From assembly GCF_030915405.1 (NCBI RefSeq), contig NZ_CP133262.1:1674001-1738000 (forward strand): DNA of 64,000 nt, written 5' to 3'. Position numbers and translations under genes: made by a program. The notes below the pieces were generated by a model. The model had not been told where the DNA came from. It saw nothing but the letters and a program-made list of their open reading frames with translations, and searched no databases. Positions 1 to 11,234 of this stretch are shown here, piece by piece. The DNA is from Neobacillus nitrireducens. GTDB lineage: Bacteria > Bacillota > Bacilli > Bacillales > Cytobacillaceae. Within the stretch, counting starts at the first letter, position 1. Each line of letters opens with the position of its first letter.

Positions 1-238
1 CCACGAAGCCTTTGACGGCCGGGGTGATTGATTCAAAGTCGTCACGGTTTATCCCGTAGTTCCCAATTAGCGGATAGGTTAGTGTGACAATTTGCCCGCA
101 ATAGGATGGATCAGATAGAATTTCTTGATAGCCCGTCATACCTGTGTTAAAAACGACTTCACCAATCGTTTCAGTATCACTGCCAAATCCTTTACCGATA
201 AAAATTGTACCGTCTTCTAAGATTAGTTGTTTTTTCAT
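1..238 (-). CDS. carA: Carbamoyl-phosphate synthase small chain, partial (N-terminus)
   Basis: Only the first 79 codons are present; the gene continues past position 1. The translation starts [11 protein letters not shown] and contains [20 protein letters not shown] followed by [12 protein letters not shown], the conserved N-terminal domain of the glutamine-hydrolysing subunit (pyrAA in B. subtilis). With the large subunit it makes carbamoyl phosphate for the aspartate carbamoyltransferase encoded upstream. The start ATG overlaps the pyrC stop as ATGA, so translation is probably coupled. The glutaminase domain lies outside the window. Confidence 0.95.
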   Translation of the reverse strand, partial: MKKQLILEDGTIFIGKGFGSDTETIGEVVFNTGMTGYQEILSDPSYCGQIVTLTYPLIGNYGINRDDFESITPAVKGFV

Positions 239-1519
239 GCTAGTACACATCCTTTTTCCCAAGCTATTTGCCCACAAGCTATGGTCATCTCTGGCCAGCC
301 TTTACACTTCCAGCCGCCAAATGGGGTATTTTTCCCTTTTGATAAGAACTCTTCTGGCTTAATTTCACTTTCATCCTCGAGGTTCAAGATAACTAAATCA
401 GCTGGTGCTCCTACTTCTATTCTTCCGAGCGTCAGCCCGAACGCCTCTGCTGGTTTTATTGTTAAAAATGCGATTAATTGCTCGAGTGAGATGATATTTT
501 TTAATACAAAATGAGTGTAAAGCAGTGGGAATGCTGTCTCTAGTCCTACAATCCCGAATGGGGCGAGAATCATTCCCTCACTTTTTTCTTCTGCCGTATG
601 CGGGGCATGATCGGTTGCAATAAAATCAATCGTTCCATCAAGAAGTCCCTCAATAAGGGCTGTTCTGTCATCCGTTCCGCGCAGCGGAGGATTCATCTTG
701 AAATTTGTATCAAGTCCCGGGATGTCATCTTGAGTTAATAATAAATGATGCGGTGTCACTTCAGCAGTGACATTAATGCCTGCCCGTTTTGCATCCCTTA
801 CCACCCGGACCGATTCCTTTGTACTGATATGACAGACATGATAATGACAGCCTGCTGCTTCAGCTAAGAGGACATCTCTGGCAATTTGGACTGATTCACA
901 GGTGGAAGGAATTCCATTTAGTCCATGTTTCTCCGAAAATGATCCTTCATGAACACAGCCTTTATTTATTAAGGTGTTTTCTTCGCAGTGAGCAACGATA
1001 GCCATTTGGTTAGCTGCAGCCTTACGCATGGCCGCAAGCATCCTTTCTGCCGACTGAACACCAACACCATCATCAGTAAAAGCAAACGCTCCAACTCTTT
1101 TTAGTGCCTCAAAGTCTGTTAAATCCTGCCCCAGCTGTCTGGTTGTAATTGACGCATACGGCAATACCCGAATAGATGCCGTATCTTGAATACGCTGTTG
1201 CAGCCATTCCATTTGTTCTTTGGTGTCAGGCACCGGTCTGGTATTTGGCATCGCTGCTATCGTTGTGAACCCGCCCCTGGCTGCGGCACGTGTCCCTGTA
1301 GCGATGGTTTCCTTTTTTTCCCCCAGGTTCGCGAAGATGAACATGTAAATCGATAAATCCCGGTGAAACAAACTTCCCGGCTGCATCCACTTTACGATCA
1401 ACATCTTCATCTATATGTGATTCAATTTTCGTTATCATGCCGTTTTCTATTAAAATATCAGCTTCGTTCGTTTCACCATTAAATGCTATGTAACATGCGT
1501 TCTGTATAAGTAGTTTCAT
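235..1519 (-). pseudogene. pyrC: Dihydroorotase, frameshifted as given
   Basis: Dihydroorotase converts carbamoyl aspartate to dihydroorotate. The N-terminal part starts at ATG 1517-1519 behind a GGAGG site and reads [18 protein letters not shown] to the metal-binding motif [11 protein letters not shown]. The frame is then lost in the run of five G and seven A (plus-strand positions 1313-1324). The rest is intact in another frame: [17 protein letters not shown], then VAHCEEN, HVCHIS and ATDHAPH metal and active-site motifs, ending at the TGA that overlaps carA. The family consensus EPGGEKKET would be restored exactly by two more G residues (G7A7). No other damage is visible, so this is either a base-calling error or a very recent mutation. 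Confidence 0.9.
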
Positions 1520-2423
1520 ATTGTTTTCCTCCTTCAAGACTCTCAATTGACCTTTTAATGGCTGCCATTCTGACATATACACCGTTTTCCATTTGTTTGA
1601 AAATTCTTGATCGCTTGCACTCCACAAGACTATCAGCTATTTCAACATTTCTATTAACCGGAGCAGGATGCATAATGATGCTTTCTGACTTCATCATTTT
1701 TTCTCTCTCTAATGTAAGACCAAATTGTTGATGGTACTCATTTGCTGTAAAACTGCTTTTAGTTTGGTGCCGTTCATGTTGAACGCGGAGCAACATCACA
1801 ACATCACTCTCTTGTACTGCCTGATCAATGGGCCTATACCTGGATATATCTACACTTCTAGTATCAAACCATTCTTTTGGACCTGAAAAAATCACCTCAG
1901 CACCCAGCCTTGTCAGAACATCTGCATTTGATCGGGCTACACGACTATGTCGAATATCGCCGATGATGGCAATTTTTAAACCTGAAAATTGGCCATACTC
2001 TTGCTGGATGGTCATCAAATCCAGAAGTGATTGTGTGGGATGATGTCCGCAGCCATCCCCGCCATTTATGATTGGAATCTTTACCTTGCCTACTAGTTCG
2101 TCAAAGTAACGATCCTGTTCATGACGAATGACGATACTATTAACGCCAATCGATTCTAATGTTTTCACTGTATCGTAAAGTGTCTCCCCTTTTTGAACAC
2201 TTGAGGTCAAGACTTCAAACGGGATAACCTCTAAACCTAATCTTCTTTGCGCCACTTCAAAGCTGCTCTTTGTTCTAGTGCTTGGTTCGAAGAATAAGTT
2301 AGCAGTAAACATTTGGCTTTCGGGTTTCCATCTCATCCCGCCTGCAAACCTCTTGGCATCTGTTAAGATTTCATAAATCTCTTCCACCTTCAATTCATTC
2401 GTGGTCAGTAAGTGATTTACCAT
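1479..2423 (-). CDS. pyrB: Aspartate carbamoyltransferase catalytic subunit
   Basis: Joins carbamoyl phosphate and aspartate, the first committed step of pyrimidine synthesis. 314 residues. It carries the carbamoyl-phosphate signature [15 protein letters not shown], then [28 protein letters not shown] and [11 protein letters not shown], all family hallmarks. The start ATG at 2421-2423 follows GAGGCGGGG. The C-terminus is a few residues longer than in B. subtilis and overlaps the start of pyrC by 41 nt, so the pyrC ribosome site lies inside pyrB. Expression should be set by the PyrR attenuator just upstream. Confidence 0.96.
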   Translation of the reverse strand: MVNHLLTTNELKVEEIYEILTDAKRFAGGMRWKPESQMFTANLFFEPSTRTKSSFEVAQRRLGLEVIPFEVLTSSVQKGETLYDTVKTLESIGVNSIVIRHEQDRYFDELVGKVKIPIINGGDGCGHHPTQSLLDLMTIQQEYGQFSGLKIAIIGDIRHSRVARSNADVLTRLGAEVIFSGPKEWFDTRSVDISRYRPIDQAVQESDVVMLLRVQHERHQTKSSFTANEYHQQFGLTLEREKMMKSESIIMHPAPVNRNVEIADSLVECKRSRIFKQMENGVYVRMAAIKRSIESLEGGKQYETTYTERMLHSI

Positions 2424-2448
2424 CCATCATCCCCGCCTCTCAATTGTT

Positions 2449-2570
2449 ATAAAAAAACACTCTGAACATCGGTTCAGAGTGTAAGAAATCACAACTTATC
2501 TCATGATTCAAAATCATGGAACTAAGCTTACACCCTTATAAACCTCACAGGATTTATTTAAAGAGTTGAA
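2449..2570 (-). promoter_or_regulatory. PyrR attenuator before pyrB
   Basis: Between pyrP and pyrB. Read on the minus strand it has the PyrR-binding core TCCTGTGAGG (plus-strand 2543-2552), then an antiterminator region, then a hairpin ACTCTGAACC/GGTTCAGAGT style stem at 2451-2482 followed by seven T. UMP-bound PyrR stabilises the anti-antiterminator and lets the terminator form. The order of elements matches the known B. subtilis pyr leaders. Confidence 0.9.
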
Positions 2571-2576
2571 ACTTTA

Positions 2577-3890
2577 TTATGCAGTTTTTCGCTTTTCAGA
2601 GATTTTATTATCCTCAAGCATATTTTCATCGATTGGTTCTTTGCCAGGCAGGATGATATTTAAGAGAACCCCGCAAATGGCTGCCAAAGCCATACCTTGA
2701 ATTTGTAATGATTCCGATACCTTGATCACAGCACCGCCGATTCCAATCACTAGGATGACGGAAGAAATGACAAGGTTGCGTTTGTTTCCAAAATCAATTT
2801 TGCTATCAACCAGCATTCGCAAACCAGAAGAAGCTATTATTCCGAAAAGCAGAATCGAAACACCTCCCATAACTGGGGTTGGAATAGTCCCGATCAAGGC
2901 TGTAATTTTTCCAATAAAACCAAAGATAATCGCGAAGACTGCTGCACCAGCAATAACATAGACACTGTATACTCGGGTGATGGCAAGGACTCCGATGTTT
3001 TCACCGTACGTTGTTTTCGGTGGACCACCAATCAACGAGGAAATAATTGTTGCTGTTCCATCCCCTAATATCGACCGGTGCAAGCCTGGTTCCTTAATAT
3101 AATCACGGCCAACTACTTTACTAAGCACCAGTTGGTGTCCAATATGTTCTGATAAAGTTACGATTGCCACTGGTACCATTAACAGGGCCAAGTCCCATGT
3201 GAATTTTACTTTATAGCTTATGAAAGGAAACATAAATTCAGGCATTTCAAACCACTTCGCATCTAGGACTGGTTTAAAATCGACGACCCCGACCGCAAAC
3301 GCGTAGATATATCCAACAATAATTCCTGCTAAGATAGGAATCATGCTTAACATTTTTTTTGCATAGATTGAAAAGATAATGGTTGCTATTAAGGTGACAA
3401 GTGCGACAGAGAAATGAAGCATACTATACTTTCCACTTGCAGGATTATTCATCGCCATATTCACAGCAGTTCCTGATAGCGCTAATCCGATAACAATGAT
3501 AACTGGTCCTACCACAATTGGCGGAAGCAGGTTCATGATCCAACGATGACCCGCCTTGCTAATTACAAGGGAAACTATTCCATAAACAAGTCCCGCAAGG
3601 AACGTACCTACCATGGCACCGCCAGGTCCTCCTGCTGCTTTTGCAGCAATCACCGGGCCGATAAAGGCAAAGGATGAGCCCAAGTAGGCTGGTACTTGGA
3701 ATTTTGTTATTAAGAGAAACGCCAATGTGCCAAGTCCGCTTGAGATAAGGGCAATCGATGGGCTTAACCCCACAAGGTAAGGGACAAGAATGGTTGCTCC
3801 AAACATAGCGAATAAGTGCTGTAAGCTCAAGGTAATCCATTGAAAGGGTTTAGGAATCTCTTTTACGTCTAAGATTGGTTTATTGTTCAT
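2577..3890 (-). CDS. pyrP: Uracil permease
   Basis: Nucleobase:cation symporter of the NAT/NCS2 family that imports uracil across the membrane. 437 residues from the ATG at 3888-3890, which has GGGGGAA upstream; an in-frame ATG 15 nt earlier has no ribosome site. The sequence begins MNNKPILDVKEIPKPFQW and is almost entirely hydrophobic helices. It carries SLQHLFAMFGATILVP and, in the second half, GGPPKTTYGENIGVLA, the family's substrate-site motif. Flanked on both sides by PyrR attenuators, as in B. subtilis. Confidence 0.95.
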   Translation of the reverse strand: MNNKPILDVKEIPKPFQWITLSLQHLFAMFGATILVPYLVGLSPSIALISSGLGTLAFLLITKFQVPAYLGSSFAFIGPVIAAKAAGGPGGAMVGTFLAGLVYGIVSLVISKAGHRWIMNLLPPIVVGPVIIVIGLALSGTAVNMAMNNPASGKYSMLHFSVALVTLIATIIFSIYAKKMLSMIPILAGIIVGYIYAFAVGVVDFKPVLDAKWFEMPEFMFPFISYKVKFTWDLALLMVPVAIVTLSEHIGHQLVLSKVVGRDYIKEPGLHRSILGDGTATIISSLIGGPPKTTYGENIGVLAITRVYSVYVIAGAAVFAIIFGFIGKITALIGTIPTPVMGGVSILLFGIIASSGLRMLVDSKIDFGNKRNLVISSVILVIGIGGAVIKVSESLQIQGMALAAICGVLLNIILPGKEPIDENMLEDNKISEKRKTA

Positions 3891-3929
3891 TATATTTTCC
3901 CCCATTTTTAATACTGGATAATTTTTTTC

Positions 3930-4036
3930 ATAAAAAAACCTCTTTGTCCGTGAAGGTACAAAGAGGGTATGGATATGCCTAATAAAGTTTTAATTCGGCA
4001 TAATCCCCTTTGTCAGCCTCACAGGACTACATTTAA
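3930..4036 (-). promoter_or_regulatory. PyrR attenuator before pyrP
   Basis: The pyrR-pyrP gap contains the PyrR-binding core TCCTGTGAGG (plus-strand 4017-4026) and, further down the transcript, a hairpin CCTCTTTGTACC with its complement followed by seven T (3932-3967). Same architecture as the leaders before pyrB and pyrR. Confidence 0.9.
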
Positions 4037-4049
4037 AAGGGTCTGCTAT

Positions 4050-4745
<696 letters not shown>

Positions 4746-4751
4746 AAAATT

Positions 4752-4780
4752 ATCTTACTTTAAATTAACGACTGTGTCAA
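4752..4780 (-). promoter_or_regulatory. SigA promoter of the pyr operon
   Basis: On the minus strand TTGACA (4775-4780) and TAAGAT (4752-4757) are separated by exactly 17 bp. The -35 box overlaps the end of rluD. It sits a few bases upstream of the first PyrR leader, where the operon promoter is expected. Confidence 0.8.
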
Positions 4781-5688
4781 TGATTATTTCGAAGCTGTGT
4801 AAGCAGCATTTCCATATCTTCAGGAAGCGGTGCTTCAAATTCTAAATATTCGTTTGTTCTCGGGTGGTTAAAGCCAAGCACTCCTGCATGTAATGCTTGT
4901 CCTTCAATTTCCAGCGTTTTTTTCGGTCCATATTTTGGATCTCCAGCAAGCGGATAGCCAATATATTTCATATGAACACGAATTTGGTGTGTTCGTCCTG
5001 TTTCCAATTGACACTCAACAAACGTAAAATCTTTAAACCGTTCAATCACATGGAAATGCGTGACAGCATGCTTCCCATGGTCAACTACTGTCATGCTTTG
5101 GCGGTCTTTTGTATCCCGGCCAAGCGGGGCATCCACTGTTCCAAAGTCATGGGGAATGACACCATGAACAATCGCTTTATATTTACGGGTAACCGTTTTA
5201 GCTACTAATTGATTCACAAGGCTTTCGTGGGCCATATCATTTTTGGCCACCATCAGCAGTCCCGTTGTATCCTTATCTATCCGGTGAACTATCCCTGGTC
5301 TTAATACACCATTGATACCCGATAAATCATTACAGTGGTACATTAAACCATTGACTAATGTCCCTGAGATATGCCCGGGAGCAGGATGAACGACCATCCC
5401 CCTTGGTTTATTTACAACCAAGACGTCTTTATCTTCATAATAAATCTGTAAGTTTAGATCTTCAGGTAAAACATCTAGTTCTTCTGGGTCTGGAATGGTG
5501 ATCACAATTTGATCATTTGTACTGCATTTATAATTGGTTTTTATCTGCTGCCCATTCACAAGGATATTACCTTCTTTTATCCATTGCTGTACTTGTGTTC
5601 GGGACCATTCGGGGTCAAGATTAGAGATCACCTTATCAATCCGATCTCCTTTTTGCTCCTCAAGAATGGTGTGTTCCATTTTCTCCAT
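4777..5688 (-). CDS. rluD: Pseudouridine synthase, RluA family (RluD-like, YlyB)
   Basis: Makes pseudouridine in ribosomal RNA. Chosen start is the ATG at 5686-5688, 8 nt after AAAGGAG, giving 303 residues; an upstream in-frame ATG has no such site. An S4-like RNA-binding domain covers about the first 80 residues ([20 protein letters not shown]). The catalytic RluA motif is [16 protein letters not shown] with the active-site Asp, followed by [13 protein letters not shown]. The start overlaps the end of lspA by 29 nt, so the two are probably co-translated. Its position before pyrR matches B. subtilis ylyB. Confidence 0.93.
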   Translation of the reverse strand: MEKMEHTILEEQKGDRIDKVISNLDPEWSRTQVQQWIKEGNILVNGQQIKTNYKCSTNDQIVITIPDPEELDVLPEDLNLQIYYEDKDVLVVNKPRGMVVHPAPGHISGTLVNGLMYHCNDLSGINGVLRPGIVHRIDKDTTGLLMVAKNDMAHESLVNQLVAKTVTRKYKAIVHGVIPHDFGTVDAPLGRDTKDRQSMTVVDHGKHAVTHFHVIERFKDFTFVECQLETGRTHQIRVHMKYIGYPLAGDPKYGPKKTLEIEGQALHAGVLGFNHPRTNEYLEFEAPLPEDMEMLLTQLRNNH

Positions 5689-6151
5689 ATGATTTCTCCT
5701 TTGATTCTCTCTCTTCAAGCAACATTTGAATCATTAACATGATAACACCGATTACTAATGCAGAATCCGCAATATTGAAGACAGGGAAATTATAACCAAA
5801 AACATACGTATGAATGAAGTCAACAACTTCCTTACGAATCACCCGATCAATAAAATTGCCAACTGCACCTCCAAGCATCAGAGCTAACGATACGCCTAGC
5901 ATCCATTTACCTTTTACTGCTTTATAAAGATAATACATAATTGCGACGATAACGATCACAGTAATTACATAAAAGAGCCACATTTGACCTTGCAAAATCC
6001 CCCATGCTGCTCCACGATTTCGGTGTGAAGTAATATAGAAAATGTTATCAATGACGGCAATACTTTCTCCTAGATACATGTTACTTACAATTAACCATTT
6101 CGTAATTTGATCTAATAAAATAACAAAAAGAGCGATTAAGTAATAAAACAC
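5660..6151 (-). CDS. lspA: Lipoprotein signal peptidase (signal peptidase II)
   Basis: Cleaves signal peptides of lipidated prolipoproteins in the membrane. The likely start is a GTG at 6149-6151, 9 nt after GGAGG, giving 163 residues, the usual family length; the longer frame upstream has no ribosome site in the right place. Four hydrophobic segments are visible. Catalytic aspartates are in [15 protein letters not shown] and [11 protein letters not shown], and the conserved [13 protein letters not shown] is present. A client in this window is the CtaC lipoprotein. Confidence 0.95.
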   Translation of the reverse strand: MFYYLIALFVILLDQITKWLIVSNMYLGESIAVIDNIFYITSHRNRGAAWGILQGQMWLFYVITVIVIVAIMYYLYKAVKGKWMLGVSLALMLGGAVGNFIDRVIRKEVVDFIHTYVFGYNFPVFNIADSALVIGVIMLMIQMLLEERESKEKSYGENGTHHS

Positions 6152-6259
6152 TAAGAAATACCTCCACATAACCTGGGACTTACCATTCCAGGCGCTTTTA
6201 CTTTTCATACTTCTTAAGCATTTTAGCATACTTTATCGCTAAACGAAAATGGTACTTGA

Positions 6260-6553
6260 TTAAAAAGAATGGTAAATCGTTTTTTTGAAGTAACTCTCCA
6301 AATACTCTGAATCCTTTTGTGATTTTAATGTTGGAATCATGTTTAATAAATCATTGGATAAAAATTCACCGGAAATTTCACATAGGCCATAATTTCCATT
6401 TTCTAATTTGTTAATAGCAGTCATAATATCTGACAATTCTTCCTCTAAAATGGTTATTAACCATCCTTGGGATTGTTTGTTTTTTAAAGAATCTTCGATT
6501 TCTTCTTTCGTTTGACGGAGTTCCAAGAACAGCTTTTCCTGCATGGCATTCAT
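6260..6553 (-). CDS. TraR/DksA-like protein without an intact zinc finger (YlyA position)
   Basis: 97 residues, start ATG 8 nt after GGAGGT. It lies where B. subtilis has ylyA, between lspA and ileS. An N-terminal helical part (residues 1-50, QEKLFLELRQTKEEIEDSL) is followed by ENGNYGLCEISGEFL and LNMIPT, which resemble the DksA-type zinc finger region, but only one cysteine remains of the usual four. B. subtilis YlyA is described as an RNA-polymerase-associated regulator; the function here is inferred from position and partial similarity only. Confidence 0.75.
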   Translation of the reverse strand: MNAMQEKLFLELRQTKEEIEDSLKNKQSQGWLITILEEELSDIMTAINKLENGNYGLCEISGEFLSNDLLNMIPTLKSQKDSEYLESYFKKTIYHSF

Positions 6554-6657
6554 AGTTGCTACCTCCGTTAATCATTTGTCTTATTATTTCCGTGACCTAT
6601 TACTTCACACGGAAAAACATTTAACAACTACTACAACAATTAACGGAGAAGGAAAAA

Positions 6658-6692
6658 ATTAAAAGCCCCATGCAAAATGCACAGGGCTTATG
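6658..6692 (-). terminator. Terminator after ileS
   Basis: Minus-strand stem AAGCCCTGTGC/GCATGGGGCTT followed by TTTTAATTTTTT, starting just past the ileS stop. Confidence 0.85.
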
Positions 6693-6695
6693 ATT

Positions 6696-9461
6696 TTAAT
6701 TATGGGTGTAGTTAGCTTTCACTACTTCGGCACAACGTGGGCAAAGTGTTGGATGTTCTGAATCTTGACCAACATCTGGCGTAACAATCCAGCAACGCTC
6801 ACATGTTTCACCTTCAGCTTTTGTAATAACAATCGCCGCTGTTTCTAATTTCAGCGCATTTTCAGGTGCTTCCTCATAGTGACCTGCTACTTCGAAGCCT
6901 GAGATGATAAACAACTGCTTCATATTTTCATCAATTGAATCTAAAAGTGCTCTCGATTTTTCATTAACATACAGGGTTACTTTTGCCGTTAATGATTTTC
7001 CGATCACCTTTTGATTCCGGGCTTCTTCAAGTGCTTTTAATACATCATCACGCAGATGCATAAATTCAGTCCACTTATCTTCCAAAGCTTTTGCATTCGT
7101 TAATTCCTGATACTCCGGAAGGTCTGTCAATTGTACACTTTCTTCAATAACGGATGGGATGTACTTCCACACTTCATCAGCAGTGTGAGATAGAATAGGC
7201 GAAACCAACTTCGTTAAAGCAAGAAGTGATTCATATAAAACAGTCTGGATTGCACGTCGTTCATGATTATCTGTGGCCTCAATATAAAGGACATCTTTTG
7301 CAAAGTCAAGATAGAATGAACTTAAATCAAGGGTACAAAAATTATTAATAGCATGATAAATACCTGCAAATTCATAGTTTTCGTAGGCATTACGCACATT
7401 TCTGATCAGCTTGTTTAATTTGACCATCATAAACTGATCGACTTCCCTTAAATTTTCATAAGGAACTTTATCACTAGGGGTAAAGTCTGCTAAATTTCCC
7501 AATAAGAAGCGGAACGTGTTACGGATTTTCCTGTAAACTTCAGCCACCTGTTTTAAAATCGGATCGGAAACACGAACATCCGCTTGATAATCTACAGAGG
7601 CAACCCAAAGTCGTAAAATGTCTGCGCCCAACTGATTCATTACCTTCGCCGGTACAACCACATTTCCTATTGATTTACTCATCTTTCTTCCTTCACCATC
7701 AAGTGCAAAGCCGTGGCTTAATACTCCTTTATATGGTGCTTCACCTGTAACAGCGACAGCAGTAGATAATGACGAGTTAAACCAGCCGCGATATTGGTCA
7801 GATCCCTCAAGATATAAGTCAGCAGGACGGACTAAATCATCTCTTTCAAGTAAGACCGCTTGATGGGAGGAACCGGAATCAAACCACACGTCCATGATAT
7901 CCGTTTCCTTTGTAAATGTTCCGTTTGGACTTCCTGGATGTGTAAAGCCCTCCGGAAGTAAATCTTTTGCCTCACGTTCAAACCAAATATTGGAACCATT
8001 CTCGCGGAATAAGTCAGATACATGATTGATCGTTTCATCCGTAATAATTTCTTCCCCATTTTCTGCGTAGAAAACAGGAATAGGTACTCCCCAGACACGT
8101 TGACGAGAAATGCACCAGTCCCCACGGTCACGAACCATATTAAATAGCCGTGTTTCGCCCCAAGCTGGTACCCATTTGGTTTCCTTCACAGCTTCGAGTA
8201 ATTCATTGCGGAAGTCCTTAATAGACGCAAACCACTGTGCTGTAGCACGATAGATGACCGGCTTCTTCGTTCTCCAGTCATGCGGATAAGAGTGAGTAAT
8301 AAACGAAAGTTTTAGTAATGCACCTGCATCTTCTAAAGCTTGTGTAATAGGTTTATTCGCAGTATCGTAAAATAATCCTTCAAAGCCTGGTGCTTCAGCT
8401 GTCATTACACCTTTATCATCGACAGGACATAATACGTCTAAGCCGTATTTTTGACCAACATAAAAGTCATCTTCCCCGTGACCCGGTGCTGTATGAACAC
8501 AACCCGTACCGGCATCTGTTGTTACATGTTCTCCCAACAAAACCAATGAATCACGATCATATAGAGGATGACTCGCTAAAATATTTTCTAATTCATTACC
8601 CTTTAATTTATTAACAACCGTTGCATCTTCCCAGCCAATTTCCTTCGAAACAGATTCAAGAAGAGCTTCTGCAACAAGATATTTGTTCCCATTCACAGAA
8701 ACCACAACATATGTTAAATCAGGGTGAACGGAAATACCTAGGTTTGCTGGAATAGTCCATGGTGTTGTTGTCCAGATAATAATTTGAGTATCAGCTTCTA
8801 AAACACCTTTTCCATCTTTCACCTTAAAGCCAACATAAATAGATGCGGACTTTTTGTCTTGATATTCGATTTCAGCTTCAGCAAGTGCTGATTCACTTGA
8901 CGGTGACCAATAGACAGGCTTTAGACCTTTATAAATATACCCCTTTTTTGCCATTTCGCCGAAAACCTTAATTTGTTGTGCTTCATATGCCGGCTTAAGA
9001 GTAATATACGGATTTTCCCAGTCACCACGGACTCCAAGACGTTTAAATTGTTCACGTTGATTATCGATTTGCTCAAGGGCGTATTTCGTACAAAGCTGAC
9101 GGAATTCTGCAACCGTCATTTCCTTACGTTTTACTCCCTTATTAGTTAAAGCTTGCTCAATTGGAAGGCCATGTGTATCCCAGCCAGGTACGTATGGTGC
9201 ATGATAACCGCTCATTGATTTATAACGGACAATCATATCCTTTAAGATTTTATTAAGGGCATGCCCCATATGGATATCACCATTGGCATACGGAGGACCA
9301 TCATGTAAAACAAACATCGGACGCTCTTTGGTTCGCTCCTGAACCTTTTGATAAATATTCATCTCTTCCCATTTTGCCTGAATCTCTGGTTCTCTTTGTG
9401 GAAGATTACCACGCATTGGAAATTCTGTTTGTGGCATTAACAACGTATTTTTATATTCCAT
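6696..9461 (-). CDS. ileS: Isoleucyl-tRNA synthetase
   Basis: Charges tRNA-Ile. 921 residues, the normal bacterial type-1 length. The class I signature HMGH is at residues 64-67 (in [16 protein letters not shown]), KMSKS is in [10 protein letters not shown], the editing domain includes the [14 protein letters not shown] stretch, and the C-terminal zinc-binding part has ETCERCW and LCPRCAE. The ATG follows AGGAGGAAGTAG. Controlled by the T-box leader immediately upstream. Confidence 0.98.
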   Translation of the reverse strand: MEYKNTLLMPQTEFPMRGNLPQREPEIQAKWEEMNIYQKVQERTKERPMFVLHDGPPYANGDIHMGHALNKILKDMIVRYKSMSGYHAPYVPGWDTHGLPIEQALTNKGVKRKEMTVAEFRQLCTKYALEQIDNQREQFKRLGVRGDWENPYITLKPAYEAQQIKVFGEMAKKGYIYKGLKPVYWSPSSESALAEAEIEYQDKKSASIYVGFKVKDGKGVLEADTQIIIWTTTPWTIPANLGISVHPDLTYVVVSVNGNKYLVAEALLESVSKEIGWEDATVVNKLKGNELENILASHPLYDRDSLVLLGEHVTTDAGTGCVHTAPGHGEDDFYVGQKYGLDVLCPVDDKGVMTAEAPGFEGLFYDTANKPITQALEDAGALLKLSFITHSYPHDWRTKKPVIYRATAQWFASIKDFRNELLEAVKETKWVPAWGETRLFNMVRDRGDWCISRQRVWGVPIPVFYAENGEEIITDETINHVSDLFRENGSNIWFEREAKDLLPEGFTHPGSPNGTFTKETDIMDVWFDSGSSHQAVLLERDDLVRPADLYLEGSDQYRGWFNSSLSTAVAVTGEAPYKGVLSHGFALDGEGRKMSKSIGNVVVPAKVMNQLGADILRLWVASVDYQADVRVSDPILKQVAEVYRKIRNTFRFLLGNLADFTPSDKVPYENLREVDQFMMVKLNKLIRNVRNAYENYEFAGIYHAINNFCTLDLSSFYLDFAKDVLYIEATDNHERRAIQTVLYESLLALTKLVSPILSHTADEVWKYIPSVIEESVQLTDLPEYQELTNAKALEDKWTEFMHLRDDVLKALEEARNQKVIGKSLTAKVTLYVNEKSRALLDSIDENMKQLFIISGFEVAGHYEEAPENALKLETAAIVITKAEGETCERCWIVTPDVGQDSEHPTLCPRCAEVVKANYTHN

Positions 9462-9795
9462 CTCTACTTCCTCCTGTAATCCTCTTCATATAACAGAATA
9501 GCCAATCGACAAACAAAAAAACCCTCTCATCCCAAAATAGGGACGAGAAGGTTTTATTCCCGCGGTACCACCCTGATAAATAGAACAAAATAATGTCCCA
9601 TCCTCTTAAAGATTCGTAACGTGAATAACTCGCCTAAGCCTACTTTTCCTTTAGAAGGAGGTTCGACTGCGGAACTCGAGGGTGATTTTCCAATTTCCCA
9701 ACTTTACCGGGCTTCCACCACCCCCGACTCGCTTTATAAAGCCTTAGAAAATTGTACTGTCCCTTTCATCGTCGTTGACCATTCTTTATAACTGT
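9462..9795 (-). promoter_or_regulatory. T-box leader of ileS, isoleucine (ATC) specifier
   Basis: The roughly 330-nt leader has the conserved T-box sequence GGGTGGTACCGCGG (minus strand, within 9557-9575) that pairs with uncharged tRNA. A stem I region carries the specifier ATC (9684-9686) in the context AAAATCACC. A strong terminator (9514-9553, stem followed by seven T) comes just before the gene. Uncharged tRNA-Ile should stabilise antitermination and raise ileS expression. Confidence 0.93.
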
Positions 9796-9801
9796 TAAGA
9801 A

Positions 9802-9831
9802 ATTATATGCTAAAAAAACGTATTTCGTCAA
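9802..9831 (-). promoter_or_regulatory. SigA promoter of the ileS T-box transcript
   Basis: TTGACG (9826-9831) and TATAAT (9802-9807) on the minus strand with an 18-bp spacer, immediately upstream of the T-box stem I. The -35 box overlaps the divIVA stop codon. Confidence 0.78.
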
Positions 9832-10343
9832 GCTAATGAATCTTCTTCTTGATGAACTTTTAACTCAGTCGCATCTAGCTCGTACTCTAATAAATGATCC
9901 CAATCATCCGTATTCAACATATCCAACTGCGCTTCGATTAACATTTTAAAACGGGTTCGGAATACTTTTGATTGCTTTTTTAAATCCTCAATTTCCAGAG
10001 CAATTTTCCTTGCCTTTGAGAGGGATTCATTGACGATTCGGTCCGCATTTTTCTCTGCTTCCTTAATAATCAGCTTTGCTTCCTTTGAGGCATTACGTTT
10101 TACATCTTCCCCAGCTTCTTGAGCAATGATAATTGATTTATTTAGAGTATCCTCAATTGTGACAAAATGAGAAAGGCGCTCATTCATATCGTTCAAGCGC
10201 TCTTCCATTTCTTTTTTCTCTCTGAGCACTAATTCATAATCTTTGATGACTTGATCAAGAAATTCGTTCACTTCATCTTCATCATATCCTCTAAAACCCT
10301 TATTAAACTCTTTATTGTGAATATCCAACGGTGTTAACGGCAT
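9828..10343 (-). CDS. divIVA: Cell-division initiation / polar protein DivIVA
   Basis: Membrane-curvature-sensing coiled-coil protein that marks poles and septa and recruits MinJ/MinCD and, in sporulation, chromosome anchoring. 171 residues from the ATG at 10341-10343, behind GGAGGTGG. The N-terminal lipid-binding domain reads MPLTPLDIHNKEFNKGFRGY with DEDEVNEFLDQVIKDYE, followed by two coiled-coil stretches to about residue 155. The acidic tail is short. Last gene of the ylm group. Confidence 0.96.
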   Translation of the reverse strand: MPLTPLDIHNKEFNKGFRGYDEDEVNEFLDQVIKDYELVLREKKEMEERLNDMNERLSHFVTIEDTLNKSIIIAQEAGEDVKRNASKEAKLIIKEAEKNADRIVNESLSKARKIALEIEDLKKQSKVFRTRFKMLIEAQLDMLNTDDWDHLLEYELDATELKVHQEEDSLA

Positions 10344-10430
10344 TGATGCCACCTCCATAAAATCTCTGATTCTATATGTATAAGCAAATATTCGACAGCA
10401 TTCTTCGAATTTCCTTCTTTATTTATGTAG

Positions 10431-11204
10431 TTATTTTTGTTTTCCGACATTAATTCGCCATTTTTCTTTTTTTGTTTTCCCTTCAATGGCGAGAACTTTT
10501 GCTCTTCCATAACCTCTTACCGAAAGCATATCACCGATTCCACATTCAAATGAAGGGTTTTCGGTTAATGTCCAATTTACTTTTACAAGCCCTTGTTGAA
10601 TAAAAAGCTGTGATTTTTGCCGTGATACATGATATATACCTGAAATAACCGTATCAAGTCGTAAGGAAGATACTGTTAATTCACTCTCAATCAATAATTC
10701 TTTGGTTGGAATTGCATTCTCAATATCCGTTTCAATCAGTTTTACCCCTGCCCTGCCAATTGTTTCAACATTGCTTTTAATATAATCACTTATTTCTTTT
10801 GCAGCGAAAAATTGGCACTTACCATCTTTTGTAAGAATGTCACCGAATTTCCCCCGCTTTAGTCCCAAGGACATGAGCGTGCCCAAGACCTGTCGATGTT
10901 CAATCGTGACGAACTTGACGGGATATTGGATTTCAAAAAGACTGATTTGAAATTCATCTTCAGTAACGGGTAAATAATCTGGAAAGATTAGGGCTCTTTT
11001 CCGTTCAACATCAGGGGTGCCGCCAAAAAGTTTGTAGTTCACATCACCATGTTCACCAATTAACATTTTTAGGATATGCTGCTCCCTTGGATCAAGAAAA
11101 TCTGTTAACTTTGGAGAATAGGTTGTCTCGACATAATCCTTCCAATTTAACACCTGGTCAATATAATCTCGTTCTTCCGGACGAAAGTGCTGATATATGT
11201 TCAT
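10431..11204 (-). CDS. ylmH: S4-domain RNA-binding protein YlmH
   Basis: 257 residues. The C-terminal third is an S4 domain (ELTVSSLRLDTVISGIYHVSRQKSQ, then GLVKVNWTLTENPSF). The N-terminal half is the YlmH-specific domain (EHGDVNYKLFGGTPDVERKRALI). In B. subtilis YlmH lies in the same place between ylmG and divIVA; a role in rescue of stalled 50S subunits has been reported for the family. The ribosome site is weak (AGGTTGTG). Confidence 0.93.
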   Translation of the reverse strand: MNIYQHFRPEERDYIDQVLNWKDYVETTYSPKLTDFLDPREQHILKMLIGEHGDVNYKLFGGTPDVERKRALIFPDYLPVTEDEFQISLFEIQYPVKFVTIEHRQVLGTLMSLGLKRGKFGDILTKDGKCQFFAAKEISDYIKSNVETIGRAGVKLIETDIENAIPTKELLIESELTVSSLRLDTVISGIYHVSRQKSQLFIQQGLVKVNWTLTENPSFECGIGDMLSVRGYGRAKVLAIEGKTKKEKWRINVGKQK

Positions 11205-11234
11205 TTTTCATTACACAACCTAGACTCAATATTC

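Noticed and set aside
1479-1519. 41-nt pyrB/pyrC overlap as a second frameshift
   Set aside because: The pyrB frame and length are plausible and pyrC has a proper ribosome site inside pyrB, so a genuine overlap is the simpler reading.
5660-6229. 189-residue version of lspA
   Set aside because: The extra 26 residues are not family-like; GGAGG sits 9 nt before the GTG at 6151.
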